Source of the DNA: Hermatobates lingyangjiaoensis
Lineage: Eukaryota; Arthropoda; Insecta; Hemiptera; Hermatobatidae
NCBI GenBank assembly: GCA_026182355.1
Contig: JAPFBL010000084.1
Span: 13,603,001-13,667,000 of the forward strand
DNA: 64,000 nt
Reading direction: 5' to 3'
Shown here: one piece after another, positions 44,527-54,350 of the stretch
Layout of the letters: every line of letters begins with the position of its first letter
How positions within the stretch are numbered: the stretch's first letter is position 1
Translations under genes and position numbers: made by a program
Notes under the pieces: generated by a model
What the model was told of the DNA's origin: nothing
The model's database searches: none
The model's input: only the letters and a program-made list of their open reading frames with translations

Positions 44527-44851
44527 TTACCCTATTCACAGTCCCTCCTCCTGTATCTCCACTGACTGTGTTTACCTCTTGAAATGCACCCAATGTGATG
44601 CTTTTTACGTTGATTTAGGATCTACGATGCTGAACCTTCGGATGAATAAACACAGGCCTTCGGTTGGTAAACGCAGCAGTCTCCCTGTCGCCACTCACGC
44701 TAATTCCCACCACCTCAGCTTCAATGATTGTTTTACAGTCCAAGTTTTCAAACAAGTCCATAGTGATAACAGACAAGTTACTTTAAAAGCTTTTGAGGAA
44801 GCCCACATATGGTTCTTAGGGGCACGCTTGAAACCTGGCTTTCTTTATTAA
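44527..44851 (+). pseudogene. Penelope-like GIY-YIG endonuclease (lineage B)
   Basis: Begins just after a TA tract. DCVYLLKCTQCDAFYVDLGS carries the two GIY-YIG strands (VY and FYVD, with Gly replaced by Asp) and the CxxC pair. It continues LNLRMNKHRPSVGKRSSLPV, ATHANSHHL, CFTVQVFKQV, VTLKAFEEAHIWFLGAR and PGFLY to a stop. Arg in LRMNKHR and the FEEA glutamate are in the expected places. RT is absent through 5' truncation, and the Gly-to-Asp change in YVG suggests a dead copy. Confidence 0.85.
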
Positions 44852-45156
44852 TTTTTATTTCTTTATTAATTTTTTTTTAATAATTTTGTATACATTTCCT
44901 TTATTTTGTATTTTTTTTACCTTTATTCTCCTTTTTAAAAAACAATTTTTTTCCTTGATCTCGACTCCTTAGTTCCATTTTTATTTTTCTCCTTTGCAGC
45001 AGCACTGCTTTAGCCCTCACCCAGTGAGATCTTTAGTTGACTGTCGTCCCTCCGTCAATTCACTTCTTCTCCTGAGGACGACTGCCATTACGGTCGAAAT
45101 ATTGAAAAGTGAGTCTTTGTTATGTTTCTGTCTATGTGTCACAGTTTGTATTAAGT
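44852..45156 (+). mobile_element. PLE 3' UTR with hammerhead-like motif
   Basis: T-rich UTR, then CTCCTGAGGACGACTGCC, a stem, GGTCGAAATATTGAAAAGTG and AGTCTTTGTTATG. It ends at a TA tract (45157-45170). Confidence 0.7.
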
Positions 45157-45170
45157 ATATATATATATAT

Positions 45171-45450
45171 CTTTACTATAAAATTGGAAAGACAATCAAA
45201 ACCGGACACAATACGAGTCCAAAATCGAAAAAGAGGAACACACAGAGTAAAGAAACACACTAATAAACTCAAATTTTCGGGGCAACCCGTCTTCAATAGA
45301 AAACATAGAGGGAGACCAAGCATGTTGTAGACGCAACGACAAGTATTATCTTCTTGCAATTTTATTACTTCATGGCCGGGCGCAAGAGGCAGCACTGGCA
45401 CTACCGGGTCGGTTTCTTTACCCTGTGTGTTACTCTTCTTTGATTTTGAC

Positions 45451-45453
<3 letters not shown>
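45171..45453 (-). mobile_element. PLE tails, composite
   Basis: The minus-strand tail carries TTGAAGACGGGTTGCCCC then GAAAATTTGAGTTTATTAGT and GTGTTTC. Its right part, from ACCGGGTCGGTTTCTTTACC to GTTACTCTTCTTTG, reads like a second tail on the plus strand that runs into TA. The pair is an imperfect inverted arrangement. Confidence 0.55.
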
Positions 45454-45491
<38 letters not shown>

Positions 45492-45502
45492 GTATATATA
45501 TG
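45454..45502. repeat. (TA)n microsatellite, with TG interruptions
   Basis: TA tract with ATATGTATATATG variants, right border of the PLE cluster. Confidence 0.95.
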
Positions 45503-47511
45503 TGTGTGTCAAAAGTACCCTAAAAATGTTGTTTTTAATGGTTTAATTTGAAGAGTGTTAACTGTATGGAGTCATAGCTCTTCATACGATATTAATTTGT
45601 TCCGGAATTGGTTTCGTCAGATAATTTTTTTGAAAGACACTAATTACATGTAAATAACCTAATGTGTTCTAGGCCCTCAATACCCACCCCAAAATACACT
45701 TGATAAATTAAAATAACTGCTATGTATATTATAATTGTAATTATGAAAGAGTTAAATCATAAAATTAAATAATAATAATAATAAAACATAATAATATGTA
45801 AAATCATTTATCTTTGGATTTGATCGGGTTGGTGAAGGTGTGGGTATGGTGGCGTGGGTTCAGAGGAGGAGTAGACAAACGTTTCCTAACTGCAAAATGT
45901 ACACTTACTGAACGAACACACGTGCACAACTTACTTTAAACTTAAATTGAAATTCTTAATTAAAAAGGACATTTTTTTTAAATTTTAGACCTTTTATACT
46001 TAATTTTTTTAATTTCAGAACTTTTGAAAAAGTTTCTCCTTGTAAGGAGTTCCTCCTGTAAGGTTAGGTCCCATCTTGTCCGAGAGAATGCCTGGATCAT
46101 GCTTGTGGGGGGGGGGGGGGGTTAGCCAGTGCGATAACAATTAGTGACAGACACTCTCAAACAAGATAAAATGAAGCTATCAGCGTTACAAAAACCCCGA
46201 GATCTTAGGAAAATGCCAAGAAAACAAACCCCTATATTTTAAAGGTCTTTTAAAGGTATTTTAAAGGTTTAAGTCTGAGAGCTGAGAAAACGAGCAGCGC
46301 ACTTTGATAATTTGGCCTTTCGTATGATGAAGAGGGAGGCAATTTTTGCCAGAAAGACCTTTAGTAAGATGGAAATTTTGTAAGAAGAGGCTTTAGTATG
46401 AAGAGATACCACTATATTAGTTACACTTGTATGACTTTTTGTAACACCAAAATAAATAAAACATTCCTTTATATACACACTTATAAAACTAGTTCGATAT
46501 TGACTGTTGTTTTGTGATCTATGAATCCTTAGCAGTTTATTGAAATTGATATAAAGGGAACGAAGTCAAATTTTTTGTTTTGTTTTGAGTTTGTATGTAT
46601 ATTTTTTTTTTAAATTGTAATAGAAGTTAATAGATCTAAGCTTTATCACATAGATCCACTTAAGTATTAATAGCTTGTCTACTTAAGTTCTCTCTAGTTG
46701 GTTTGATAAAAGTCATATATAAAAAAAAATTCATATTTTGTCGTATAATTGAAAACATAATATTGTCAAAGTCAATGTCAAGATGGCGTTAATTGAATAA
46801 TAAACATTTGATCATTGTTGGCGACGAAACAATGTTAATATCCGTTCTACGCAGCATGAAAATTCTCACCACCCTAAAAATGAATGGTCTTTTAAATAAA
46901 ATCTCTAAGTTTAACAAAAAAAAATGAAAAAAGTTACGTTTGCTTCTTCGAAATAAATAATTCTATTGTTGTGTAACAGATCTTAATACTCATGTTTATT
47001 TTTTCAATTTAATGTAATTAAAGAATTCTGTGGTAATGTTATGTTTTTACGTTACACTTCAATTACTTTTTTCTTTTAAAATTGTTTATCAATTATTTAA
47101 CAGACATATATTAACACATTTAAATATACAACTTCTCATGGCACTTTCTATAATTTGAAGGTTCACGTGTCAATTTTGCAGTAAATTTTAAATAACCTGA
47201 TTCTTTTATACTAGGAAAGAATATTCTCGAAATTACTTATCCAGTGTGAAGTTAAAAATCATAATGAGGCAATCACTTTTTCCAGGGTCAATGCATGCAG
47301 TTCATGACTAATTGGCGCTAATTCCTTAGTGTGCCAACCAGTTACCGGGTTGACACTAAATTTTACAACCCAGGTTTCTCATGACTAGACTTGTGTTACA
47401 AATATATGGCACTGTGCTGACTTAAGACCATCCTGTTACTTACTTTACGTATTTTATACTATATATTGATCAATTTAAACATCCATATTCTTTAAAAATC
47501 AGTGAATGAGT
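45503..47511. other. AT-rich DNA with a G15 run
   Basis: 46107-46121 is 15 consecutive G. No gene or element recognised. Confidence 0.4.
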
Positions 47512-47588
47512 GAGATTTAAAGATGCCTCCCAGTGAGAATTAAAGATGCTTCCCAGTGAGATTTAAAGATGCCTCCCAGTGAGATTTA
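47512..47588 (+). repeat. 23-bp tandem repeat, 3.3 units
   Basis: Unit GAGATTTAAAGATGCCTCCC + AGT, nearly identical between units. Confidence 0.9.
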
Positions 47589-48694
47589 GTCTAGAACACA
47601 TAGACTTAGGTCAATCTGTACTTAGTTGATTCTATTGGAAACTCCCTGATAACTGACCTTGAGTTTTATGTTAACTTCTTTTTTTCAAATCATTCAGTAA
47701 ACGCTTTATGGATAATGAACCCTAAACTGTTTTAATTTCCTTTTCTAGGTACATAAAACGTGCATATGTATATGATTGTTACTTTATAGTGCGATGTACC
47801 ACCAAATATTCATTATGGTAGTGATGAAATAATCAGTATTAATATATTGTTAATATAATGTAATATGGACATCGGCTAGTAAGTGGATGCTACCAAATTT
47901 GAAAAACGAACCTCAAGTAATATCAAGGAGGAATAAAAACAGAAAAAAGAAGGCCGTAGAGTATTGTAGGTTCAGTTTATTCTATAACTGTCTTTAACTA
48001 TATTTCATGTCAATTTTATTATAAAAATACTTATTTGAAGATGACAGTGTTAACTAAATAATGACATGACCTAAAGTAAAAGATAATACCATTTGCGAAT
48101 TAGTTTAATGTATGATATTCATACCATTTACCATGTAAACATGTCTACAATTCTGTTATATTTGATAAGGATTAATTTTTAATCTGAATTTTATACTTCC
48201 TAATTTGGTTTAAAGTACTGTAAAAACTTCAAAACTTCGGCTATTTTTGTTTTCGTTATTCATGTGTTAACTATAATTTGAACTTTGAAGAATTATGTAG
48301 TGTAAATGCAGTTTTTTTTCAACCACTTAGTTAGTCACTGCATTAGATGATTTTGGTATCCTTTAAGGGACATATCCTTGGATTGGATGCCTACATCCTA
48401 AAGATGGAGTTGATAGCTGGTGGCCATTGTGCTTAGATCGAGTGACTAATAGTTCCAGAAAAAGTGTTAAAGTCAGATAACTATTGAAGTTTTCAGCGAT
48501 AAATTATTTATTAAATAGTAAAAACATTCAACAAGGCACCAATTAGAGTGATCCACACTCTGAGAAGAAAAATAATTCTTGCAATAAAAGAAAAAACATC
48601 TCACGTGGATCATTAGAAGTTAGTTACCAGAGTTTCTGTTGTCAGAGTCCTATTAATTTTTATTTAGTGTTATCAAAAAGAAGAATAAATAAAT
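47589..48694. other. AT-rich DNA, nothing recognised
   Basis: Ordinary AT-rich sequence. Confidence 0.4.
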
Positions 48695-48990
48695 CTAAAT
48701 AACTAAAGTCTTGATTTAATGAAATGGATGAATTACAAGATATGCTACTTAATATGCAAAAGCAGTGAGAAGAAATAATGGATATTATTACAAAAAAATG
48801 TACAGAAAGAATAAATAAATAATTGAAAATAAAATATGAAATCATCAATAACCAGGAAAAGAGAATTAAACGCTTAGAGAGAAAGAGAGAACAGGAAGAG
48901 AAACATAATTATATTTGGGATCGAAGGCAATGTAACATACAGAGACCTAGAGAAAAAAATAACCAAACTAATACAAACAAAGATATCTAG
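48695..48990 (+). pseudogene. Possible retrotransposon coiled-coil ORF fragment
   Basis: With stops read through, the plus strand gives MDELQDMLLNMQKQ, EEIMDIITKKCTERINK, NNQEKRIKRLEREREQEEKH and YIWDRRQ. This is a Lys/Glu-rich coiled coil followed by an aromatic step, reminiscent of the first ORF of arthropod-type LINEs (coiled coil then ...NIVIFGI). Two or more stops lie within it. Assignment is by pattern only. Confidence 0.35.
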
Positions 48991-49565
48991 TGAAGTCTGT
49001 TTGAGGGATATTTTATGTTTGTCATATTTTTGGAATCTCAGCCTTTCCATCAAGGCCAGTTTTTGTTCCAGAAGGGTTTGTAGTTCCTTTTTTATCCTCG
49101 TGTAATCGATTAAGCGGCGTGATTAAGGATGGCTTTCATTGATTTACTAATAAAGTGGGAGTGCGTACTTGTAAGATCAGGTGTTGAAGTTTGTTCCAAA
49201 TAGGATAGGAAGGTTGGTTTAGTGGCTATAATATCTAGGAGGTTATTATCTACCATTTGTGGTCGATAATTTCCTCTAAACAGTGACGTATGCTTGTTGT
49301 ATAAGAATCGTAAAGCATTTCGTAAAGAGCTGTTAAAACCCCCCTATCAGAATTTAAGATATAGATATGTTTCTATCAATTGTGGCATTGGAGAGTACCT
49401 TACTGGGTGGCTTTTAAGACCTATGCGTTGGTGATGTTGACCATTTTTCCACGCTTCCACGAAGACTATTCAGTTGAACAATATGAACTTGGTATCATTC
49501 AAACCTCCGGCGATCCAGTAAAGGATTCGGAGGCTATCTCGGAGCCCTAAAAAGTTCGATGTTAC
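48991..49565 (-). pseudogene. Possible LINE endonuclease/RT-linker fragment
   Basis: Minus-strand translation gives LRFLYNKHTSLFRGNYRPQM, VDNNLLDIIATKP, TSTPDLTSTHSHFISKSMKA and ILNHAA, then after stops KRNYKPFWNKNW. The AA..SI.RG..K.YKPFWN pattern is common between endonuclease and RT in Jockey-like LINEs. Several stops. No RT motif visible downstream. Confidence 0.4.
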
Positions 49566-49672
49566 GAACCAATTTCCTTCTATCAGGAGTTAATAAAAAT
49601 ATGAGTTGATCAAGTGACATGTTTTATTGGGATAACACAGACTTATAATACATATATATATATATATATATA

Positions 49673-51072
49673 AACTAGAATTTAAAAAAGAACACATAGA
49701 AAGGAAACCACTGAACTCACTACTATATTTCGATGTCCTCGTCTTCAGGAAAAGAAGTGAATCGCTCCAAAGGCTGATAACGACTGACTTGGCGTTCGAA
49801 CTGAAGCACTCAAACAGTGTAGCCAACTTTCGGAGGAAAGGTAGACAGGGAAGATAAAGAAATAAAAGCCAAATAAAAATTAAAAAAAGAAAACATTTAA
49901 CTAAAATAAAATTAAAAGCTGATAACAACTTTAAAAAAAAAAAAAAATCAACGATTGAGGTTAAGCCCAGGAGCCGATCTACAGCCCAGAAGACTAATAA
50001 GTGCTTCTTCTGAAGCTCTCAGAGTAACTTTCGAATTAGTCTGATCAATCTGCCTCAGAACCTGTACACGGAAACAGTCATTAAAACTGAGTCCGTGAGA
50101 ACTGGCATGAGTAGCAACGGGAAGGTCACTGCGTTTGCCAACGGATGACCTGTGATTATTCATACGCAGGCTTAGCTTGGTGGCAGCCAAACCCACATAA
50201 AAAGAATCACACTGGGTGCAATCCAAACGGTAAACGCAGTTACCAGAGGTACAAGAGGTCTTGTGAAAGATAGGGTAGGTGTGTTTACTATGGACAGAGG
50301 TAAAGGAAGGAACAGGATTGATGATATGACAAGTAAGACATCCACGACGTCCACATTGAACCATACCACCAGCAGTTTTTGGAGGCTTAGGAGAAGAGAT
50401 GTGAGAGAAGATAGATTGAAGATTAGCAGGTTTGCGATAGGAAATGGAAGGTGCCTCACTAAAGACTGAAGAAGTACAGGAGGAAGAAGAAAGTATAGGG
50501 AAAAACTCCCTGACAACTGCACCCAGCCTATGAGCACCAGGAAAATAAGTAGTGATGAGGAAATTAGAGTCACTGCGATCCCTTCTAGGACCTGAATTAT
50601 GATGAAGGTCTGCAGGGACTATACGGTTGTTAATGAAATTAGAAGGATATCCTCGGTCAGAAAATTTCTGTTTCAATAAAGCTATTTGGAAGGAACGATC
50701 TTTTATTCTGCTACAAATTTTATGGAGGCGTATGGACAATGATCTGGGGATAGCTTTTTTTACGTGGGAGGGATGGCAACTATTGAAATGAAGGTACTGC
50801 TGGGCGTTAGTAGGCTTTATATGGACAGATGTAGAAAGATGACCCCCCATCGTAGGTGACGCTGACATCCAAAAATGTAATAAGGTTATTGGACACTTGA
50901 TGAGTAAAGGAAATAGATGAAGAGAAGGAATTAAATGACGTAAGGAACTGATCTAACTCATGCTTACCATGGGGCCACAGGAAAAAAATATCATCTATGT
51001 ATCGTACGTAAAGGATGGGGAGGAGATTGCGAGTGGCAAGGAAATCTTGTTCCAAAGAATTCCAAAGAAATA
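49673..51072 (-). mobile_element. Penelope-like element, 5'-truncated (lineage B)
   Basis: Contains the RT C-terminal half, linker, GIY-YIG endonuclease, about 270 bp of 3' UTR and a tail with CTGAAGACGAGGACATCG then AAATATAGTAGTGAGTTC on the minus strand. It is bounded by TA tracts at 49650-49672 and 51073-51090. It is the best preserved PLE here. Confidence 0.88.
49948..51055 (-). pseudogene. PLE reverse transcriptase - GIY-YIG endonuclease, one frameshift
   Basis: The first part (51055 to about 50850) has ILYVRYIDDIFFLWPHGKHE, the RT catalytic YIDD box, then SFTHQVSNNLITFLDVSVTY. A frame change at the C6 run 50843-50848 leads into HLSTSVHIKPTNAQQYLHF. The linker follows, with a Cys cluster (CGRRGCLTCH), then NCVYRLDCTQCDSFYVGLAA, LSLRMNNHRSSVGKR, VTLRASEEALISLLG and SAPGLNLNR to the stop at 49948. 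GIY-YIG strands VY and FYVG, the Arg and the Glu are intact. Apart from 5' truncation within the RT palm, the single homopolymer indel is the only break seen, so this copy is comparatively young. The protein would prime reverse transcription at a nick made by the endonuclease. Confidence 0.9.
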
Positions 51073-51090
51073 CATATATATATATATATG
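51073..51090. repeat. (TA)n shared by two head-to-head PLEs
   Basis: Short TA tract between the 5'-truncated ends of the minus-strand (lineage B) and plus-strand (lineage C) elements. Confidence 0.85.
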
Positions 51091-52387
51091 TATTGTTGTT
51101 TTTCTTTTAGAGATAAATTTTATAGGCAAAAGTTTGGTTTAGCTATGAGAAATTCTCTATCCCCAGTTCTTAGTAATATATTTATGGAATGTTTTAAAAT
51201 GAAATTTCTCCCTAAGATTTTGCCAAGAAATGCTAGATGGCTTCGATACGTGGATGATGTTTTGTGTGTTTGGCCAGACAATGAATGCGTCGCAGATTTT
51301 TGAACACCCTTAACAACTGCGTTCCGTCCATTGATTTCACTTGAGAAGTTGAAAGCAATATTACGCTGCCTCTTTTAGATTTATATTTACATCGTTATGA
51401 GCACAATCTTAAATTCAGTATCTGTAGAAAACCTACTCCTGTTCCTTCTTATGTTCATTTTTTCTCCTATCATCCTTCTATTGTTAAAAAAGCGGTGTTC
51501 AGAAATATTTTTTACGAGCATTCAAATTGTGTTGGGAAAATTTTCCTTAATGAAGAAATTGAACATATATATTGAATAGCCTCATCATTAAGGTATCCTA
51601 AAACACTAATTGACAATTTATTGAAAAAAACCAAAGAATCCTGGAGAACTGGAGTTGAGAAGGAAACCTTTACGAATAGAAATCTATTGGTTGTGCCCTT
51701 CAGTCAACCTCTAAAAGATATTCCAGTTTTTTTTGAAAAATTTGATATATCAGTTGTTTTCAGTAGTGGTGGTAAATTACTTAACAGACTTGTCAATAAT
51801 TGTGAAAGGAAAGAAAAGGAAGGCTGTGTTTACAGGATTTCTTGTGGTAGAGGTTGTGCCTCTTCATATGTTGGACAAACGGAAAAAAGTTTATAAATTA
51901 AAGTGTAGCAACATAAATATTCTATTAGGATGGAAGAAAAGTCAAGTGCTTTGTTTCAATATATTAATTTAAACAACCATACCATAAAATGGGAGGATTC
52001 TAAGGAATTGATTTTTCTTTCGCCTGATGTTGAAAGAAACTTAGTAGAAAGTGCCCTAATTAAGCATCATTTTGAAAAACTAATCAATATAAGTTATGGG
52101 CTATTTAGAGTAGACGAAGTCTTAACTCAAGGCATAGTTAAACAAATTGGACCTGTAGGTAGTCTTCGAAATGTACGAGTATATTTGGACATGAACTCTG
52201 ACCAGATTGTTGATTCAAATAATATAGCTTAATGTTTTTGTTAATTTATATTATTTAATTTTTTTTATTTGATTTTTTAATTTTATTTCCTCTTCTTCTC
52301 TTCTACTCTCTTCCTGATGACGAACTTCAGTTCGAAATATTGATCCAGTAAGTGTTCTCATTTCTTTTATGTGTTGTCTTTTTCATT
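51091..52387 (+). mobile_element. Penelope-like element, 5'-truncated (lineage C)
   Basis: RT palm, endonuclease, 3' UTR and tail. The tail has CTGATGACGAACTTCAGTTC then GAAATATTGATCCAGTAAGT. TA tracts at 51073-51090 and 52388-52408 bound it. Confidence 0.85.
51100..52232 (+). pseudogene. PLE reverse transcriptase - GIY-YIG endonuclease, frameshifted (lineage C)
   Basis: FYRQKFGLAMRNSLSPVLSN, IFMECF and ARWLRYVDDVLCVWPDN hold the RT substrate-binding LSPVLSN region and catalytic YVDD. A frameshift near the T5 run 51297-51301 leads to NNCVPSIDF, LPLLDLYLHRYEHNLKF, CRKPTPVPSYVHFFSYHP and VKKAVFRNI. After a stop near 51575 it continues YPKTLIDNLLKKTKESW, PFSQPLKDIP, then the GIY-YIG start KEGCVYRISCGRGCASSYVG and QTEKSL, broken by stops, then KWEDSKELIF, ERNLVESALIKHH and LDMNSDQIVDSN to the last stop. 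Its SCGRGCASSYVGQTEKSL form differs from the CTQCDSFYVG type of lineages A and B, so it is a separate PLE group. At least two frame breaks and several stops. Confidence 0.85.
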
Positions 52388-52408
52388 TATATATATATAT
52401 ATATATAC
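52388..52408. repeat. (TA)n shared by two tail-to-tail PLEs
   Basis: Lies between the 3' tails of the lineage C copy (plus) and the next lineage B copy (minus). Confidence 0.9.
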
Positions 52409-52924
52409 ACTTTTTTTCGTTGGAAATACGATCCAAAACGGACAAATATAGTTCAATATAAACAAAGAAACATAGAGAAATCAAAAGAACACACTTACAG
52501 TCTCTAATTTTCGGTTTGAACCGTCTTCAGGAGAGATAAGAGAGGGAAACCAAGCGCACTGGTTCAGAGACGGTTGGAGACCAACAGTGTTGCCGCATGC
52601 GTGCCCGTTCACAGAAAATAAGGTAGACAGGAATCAATTTATAATTACATTAAATTAATGGAATATGAAAACAATAAATAAATAAAAGAAAAAATTGAAA
52701 AATTAAGGGAAATTGATACATAAACAAAAGTACTGACTAAGCTATGATAAAATAAAATAAAACTAAGAATACAAATAGTAATAATAAATCAAATAATTTA
52801 TTAAAAAAATTGGTGATAAAATATGAAAAGGCAAGGAACTTTTAAACATTATCGCTTTAGATTGAGGCCAGGTGCACTGCGCGCACTTAATAGCCAAATA
52901 TGGGCTTCTTCGGAGGCTCGTAGT

Positions 52925-52926
<2 letters not shown>
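52409..52926 (-). mobile_element. Penelope-like element, strongly 5'-truncated (lineage B)
   Basis: On the minus strand the coding remnant starts at the TA tract (52927-52960) with TLRASEEAHIWLLSARSAPG and LNLKR to a stop near 52855. Then comes a long AT-rich UTR, GGTCTCCAACCGTCTC, CCAGTGCGCTTGGTTTCCC and the tail motif TCTCCTGAAGACGGTTC then AAACCGAAAATTAGAGACTG. The stem CGGTT/AACCG is intact. Only the last 25 residues of the endonuclease remain. Confidence 0.85.

Positions 52927-52960
<34 letters not shown>
52927..52960. repeat. (TA)n microsatellite
   Basis: Sits exactly at the 5' truncation point of the 52409-52926 PLE. Confidence 0.95.
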
Positions 52961-52965
<5 letters not shown>

Positions 52966-53160
52966 AAGAAACGGTTCAAACCGGACAAATAAGCAACTGA
53001 TAAAAAAGAGAAACACAAAAAAAACGAAAACACTTACTAGGATCAATATTTCGAACCGCAGTTCGTCATCAGGGAGAGACTAGAAGGGAAGAAGAAGAAT
53101 TACGTTCATTTCAGATGGACGGTTGAGAGTCGAATCACCGGACTGTATATATAGTCACCC
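52961..53160 (-). mobile_element. PLE 3' tail (lineage C type)
   Basis: The minus strand carries CCCTGATGACGAACTGCGG then TTCGAAATATTGATCCTAGT and AAGTGTTTTCG, near-identical in layout to the tail at 52310-52387 (shared CTGATGACGAAC, GTTCGAAATATTGATCC). About 90 bp of GC-richer sequence precedes it, ending at a short TATATATA. Confidence 0.75.
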
Positions 53161-54179
53161 AATAAAAAGCATTTATTTATTAAAAAAATGTATTATTCTT
53201 TTTGACATAAAGTAACTTTACCATTATTTTATATAATTTATAAAAATACTGTTCATTATCACATGAAGAACTGTATATTTGTTAAATGTCATTAAGATCT
53301 GCCATCACCAAAAATGAGCCTAGAAACATATAAATCCATCAAGATCTGAAAGTGTATTTTCACTATTACTATAATTTTAATTATCAACTAAACAAATATA
53401 TACTTCTTCAAAAATCAACTGTCATCTTTAAGAAAAAAATAAATTGTATAATATTGACCATAAATGTTAATTGGAAAAATGACTATCAATGGAAGTAATG
53501 AGCACTTTAAATATAAATATCAATAAAATAAATTGAATAATCAAGTCACCATAACATTTTTTTGAATATATTTGAACAAAGCTTTCCTCATTTTGCCCCA
53601 GGAAAGCAGGGAAGAAAGGTAGATGGTTACTCCCTGAATTCTTTTACTTCTGGCTATAAATTTAAACAATTCTAATAAAATTTAATCTTTAATTAAAATA
53701 TTTAAAAATTTTGTGTAATTTTACTGCCAATATCATCTGTATCAACATAATCGAAGGCGCTTAAAAGTTAGTTCATCCCTATTCGAGAAAAGCTTTCTAA
53801 AGTTTTGACCTTGAATGCAAATTTTTAGACGAATCACACCCTGTGCCTAATTGCAACTAAGCCTAAAGCAACTTTAATATTAGTTTATTATAACTCCTTT
53901 GGTGCAACACTTCATTACCCTATGCCTATTACAGAGTGTAAATGAGAGTTAATATGGGCTTATATTAGATATGTCAATATATTAACATTATATTATGAGC
54001 TTATATGTTAAGAAGCAACAAACTATTCTTTAAAAGTTTGGTTATAAAAATTATAACGTATACTAAAATCATGTATCATATGATTACAATCAAATGTTAC
54101 AAAGTTATAAACATATATGGGCTTATAATTATTCTACAATCATTTAACTCAATTTTTTTTGTATAATATCAATTTTTTA
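53161..54179. other. AT-rich DNA, nothing recognised
   Basis: Ordinary AT-rich sequence. Confidence 0.4.
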
Positions 54180-54350
54180 CATCGACTAGTGTAACTTGTG
54201 GCGTTTCCACAAAGTTTTGAATAAACACTCACAGAAATCATCAAAAAACTTCAAAAATGAATGCAGAGGACCTCTCTCAAAATTTGAAACTCTTTAATAT
54301 GTTTAAAACTTTTCATGATCACTATCCTTCACTAATAGTAATCTAAGATA
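54180..54350 (-). mobile_element. HINE-like 5' end, degenerate
   Basis: ACACTCACAGAAATCATCAA, AAAACTTCAAAAATGAATGC and TTTTCATGATCACTATCCTT plus CACTAATAGTAATC follow the reversed 5' end with many changes. Confidence 0.45.

Noticed and set aside
45132..45512. 126-codon minus-strand frame beginning with Tyr-Ile repeats
   Set aside because: Starts in a TA tract and runs through PLE tails; no domain.
50172..50573. 133-codon minus-strand frame rich in Leu/Val/Ser
   Set aside because: Overlaps the PLE endonuclease frame in another phase. The motif-bearing frame (CTQCDSFYVG) is the real one.
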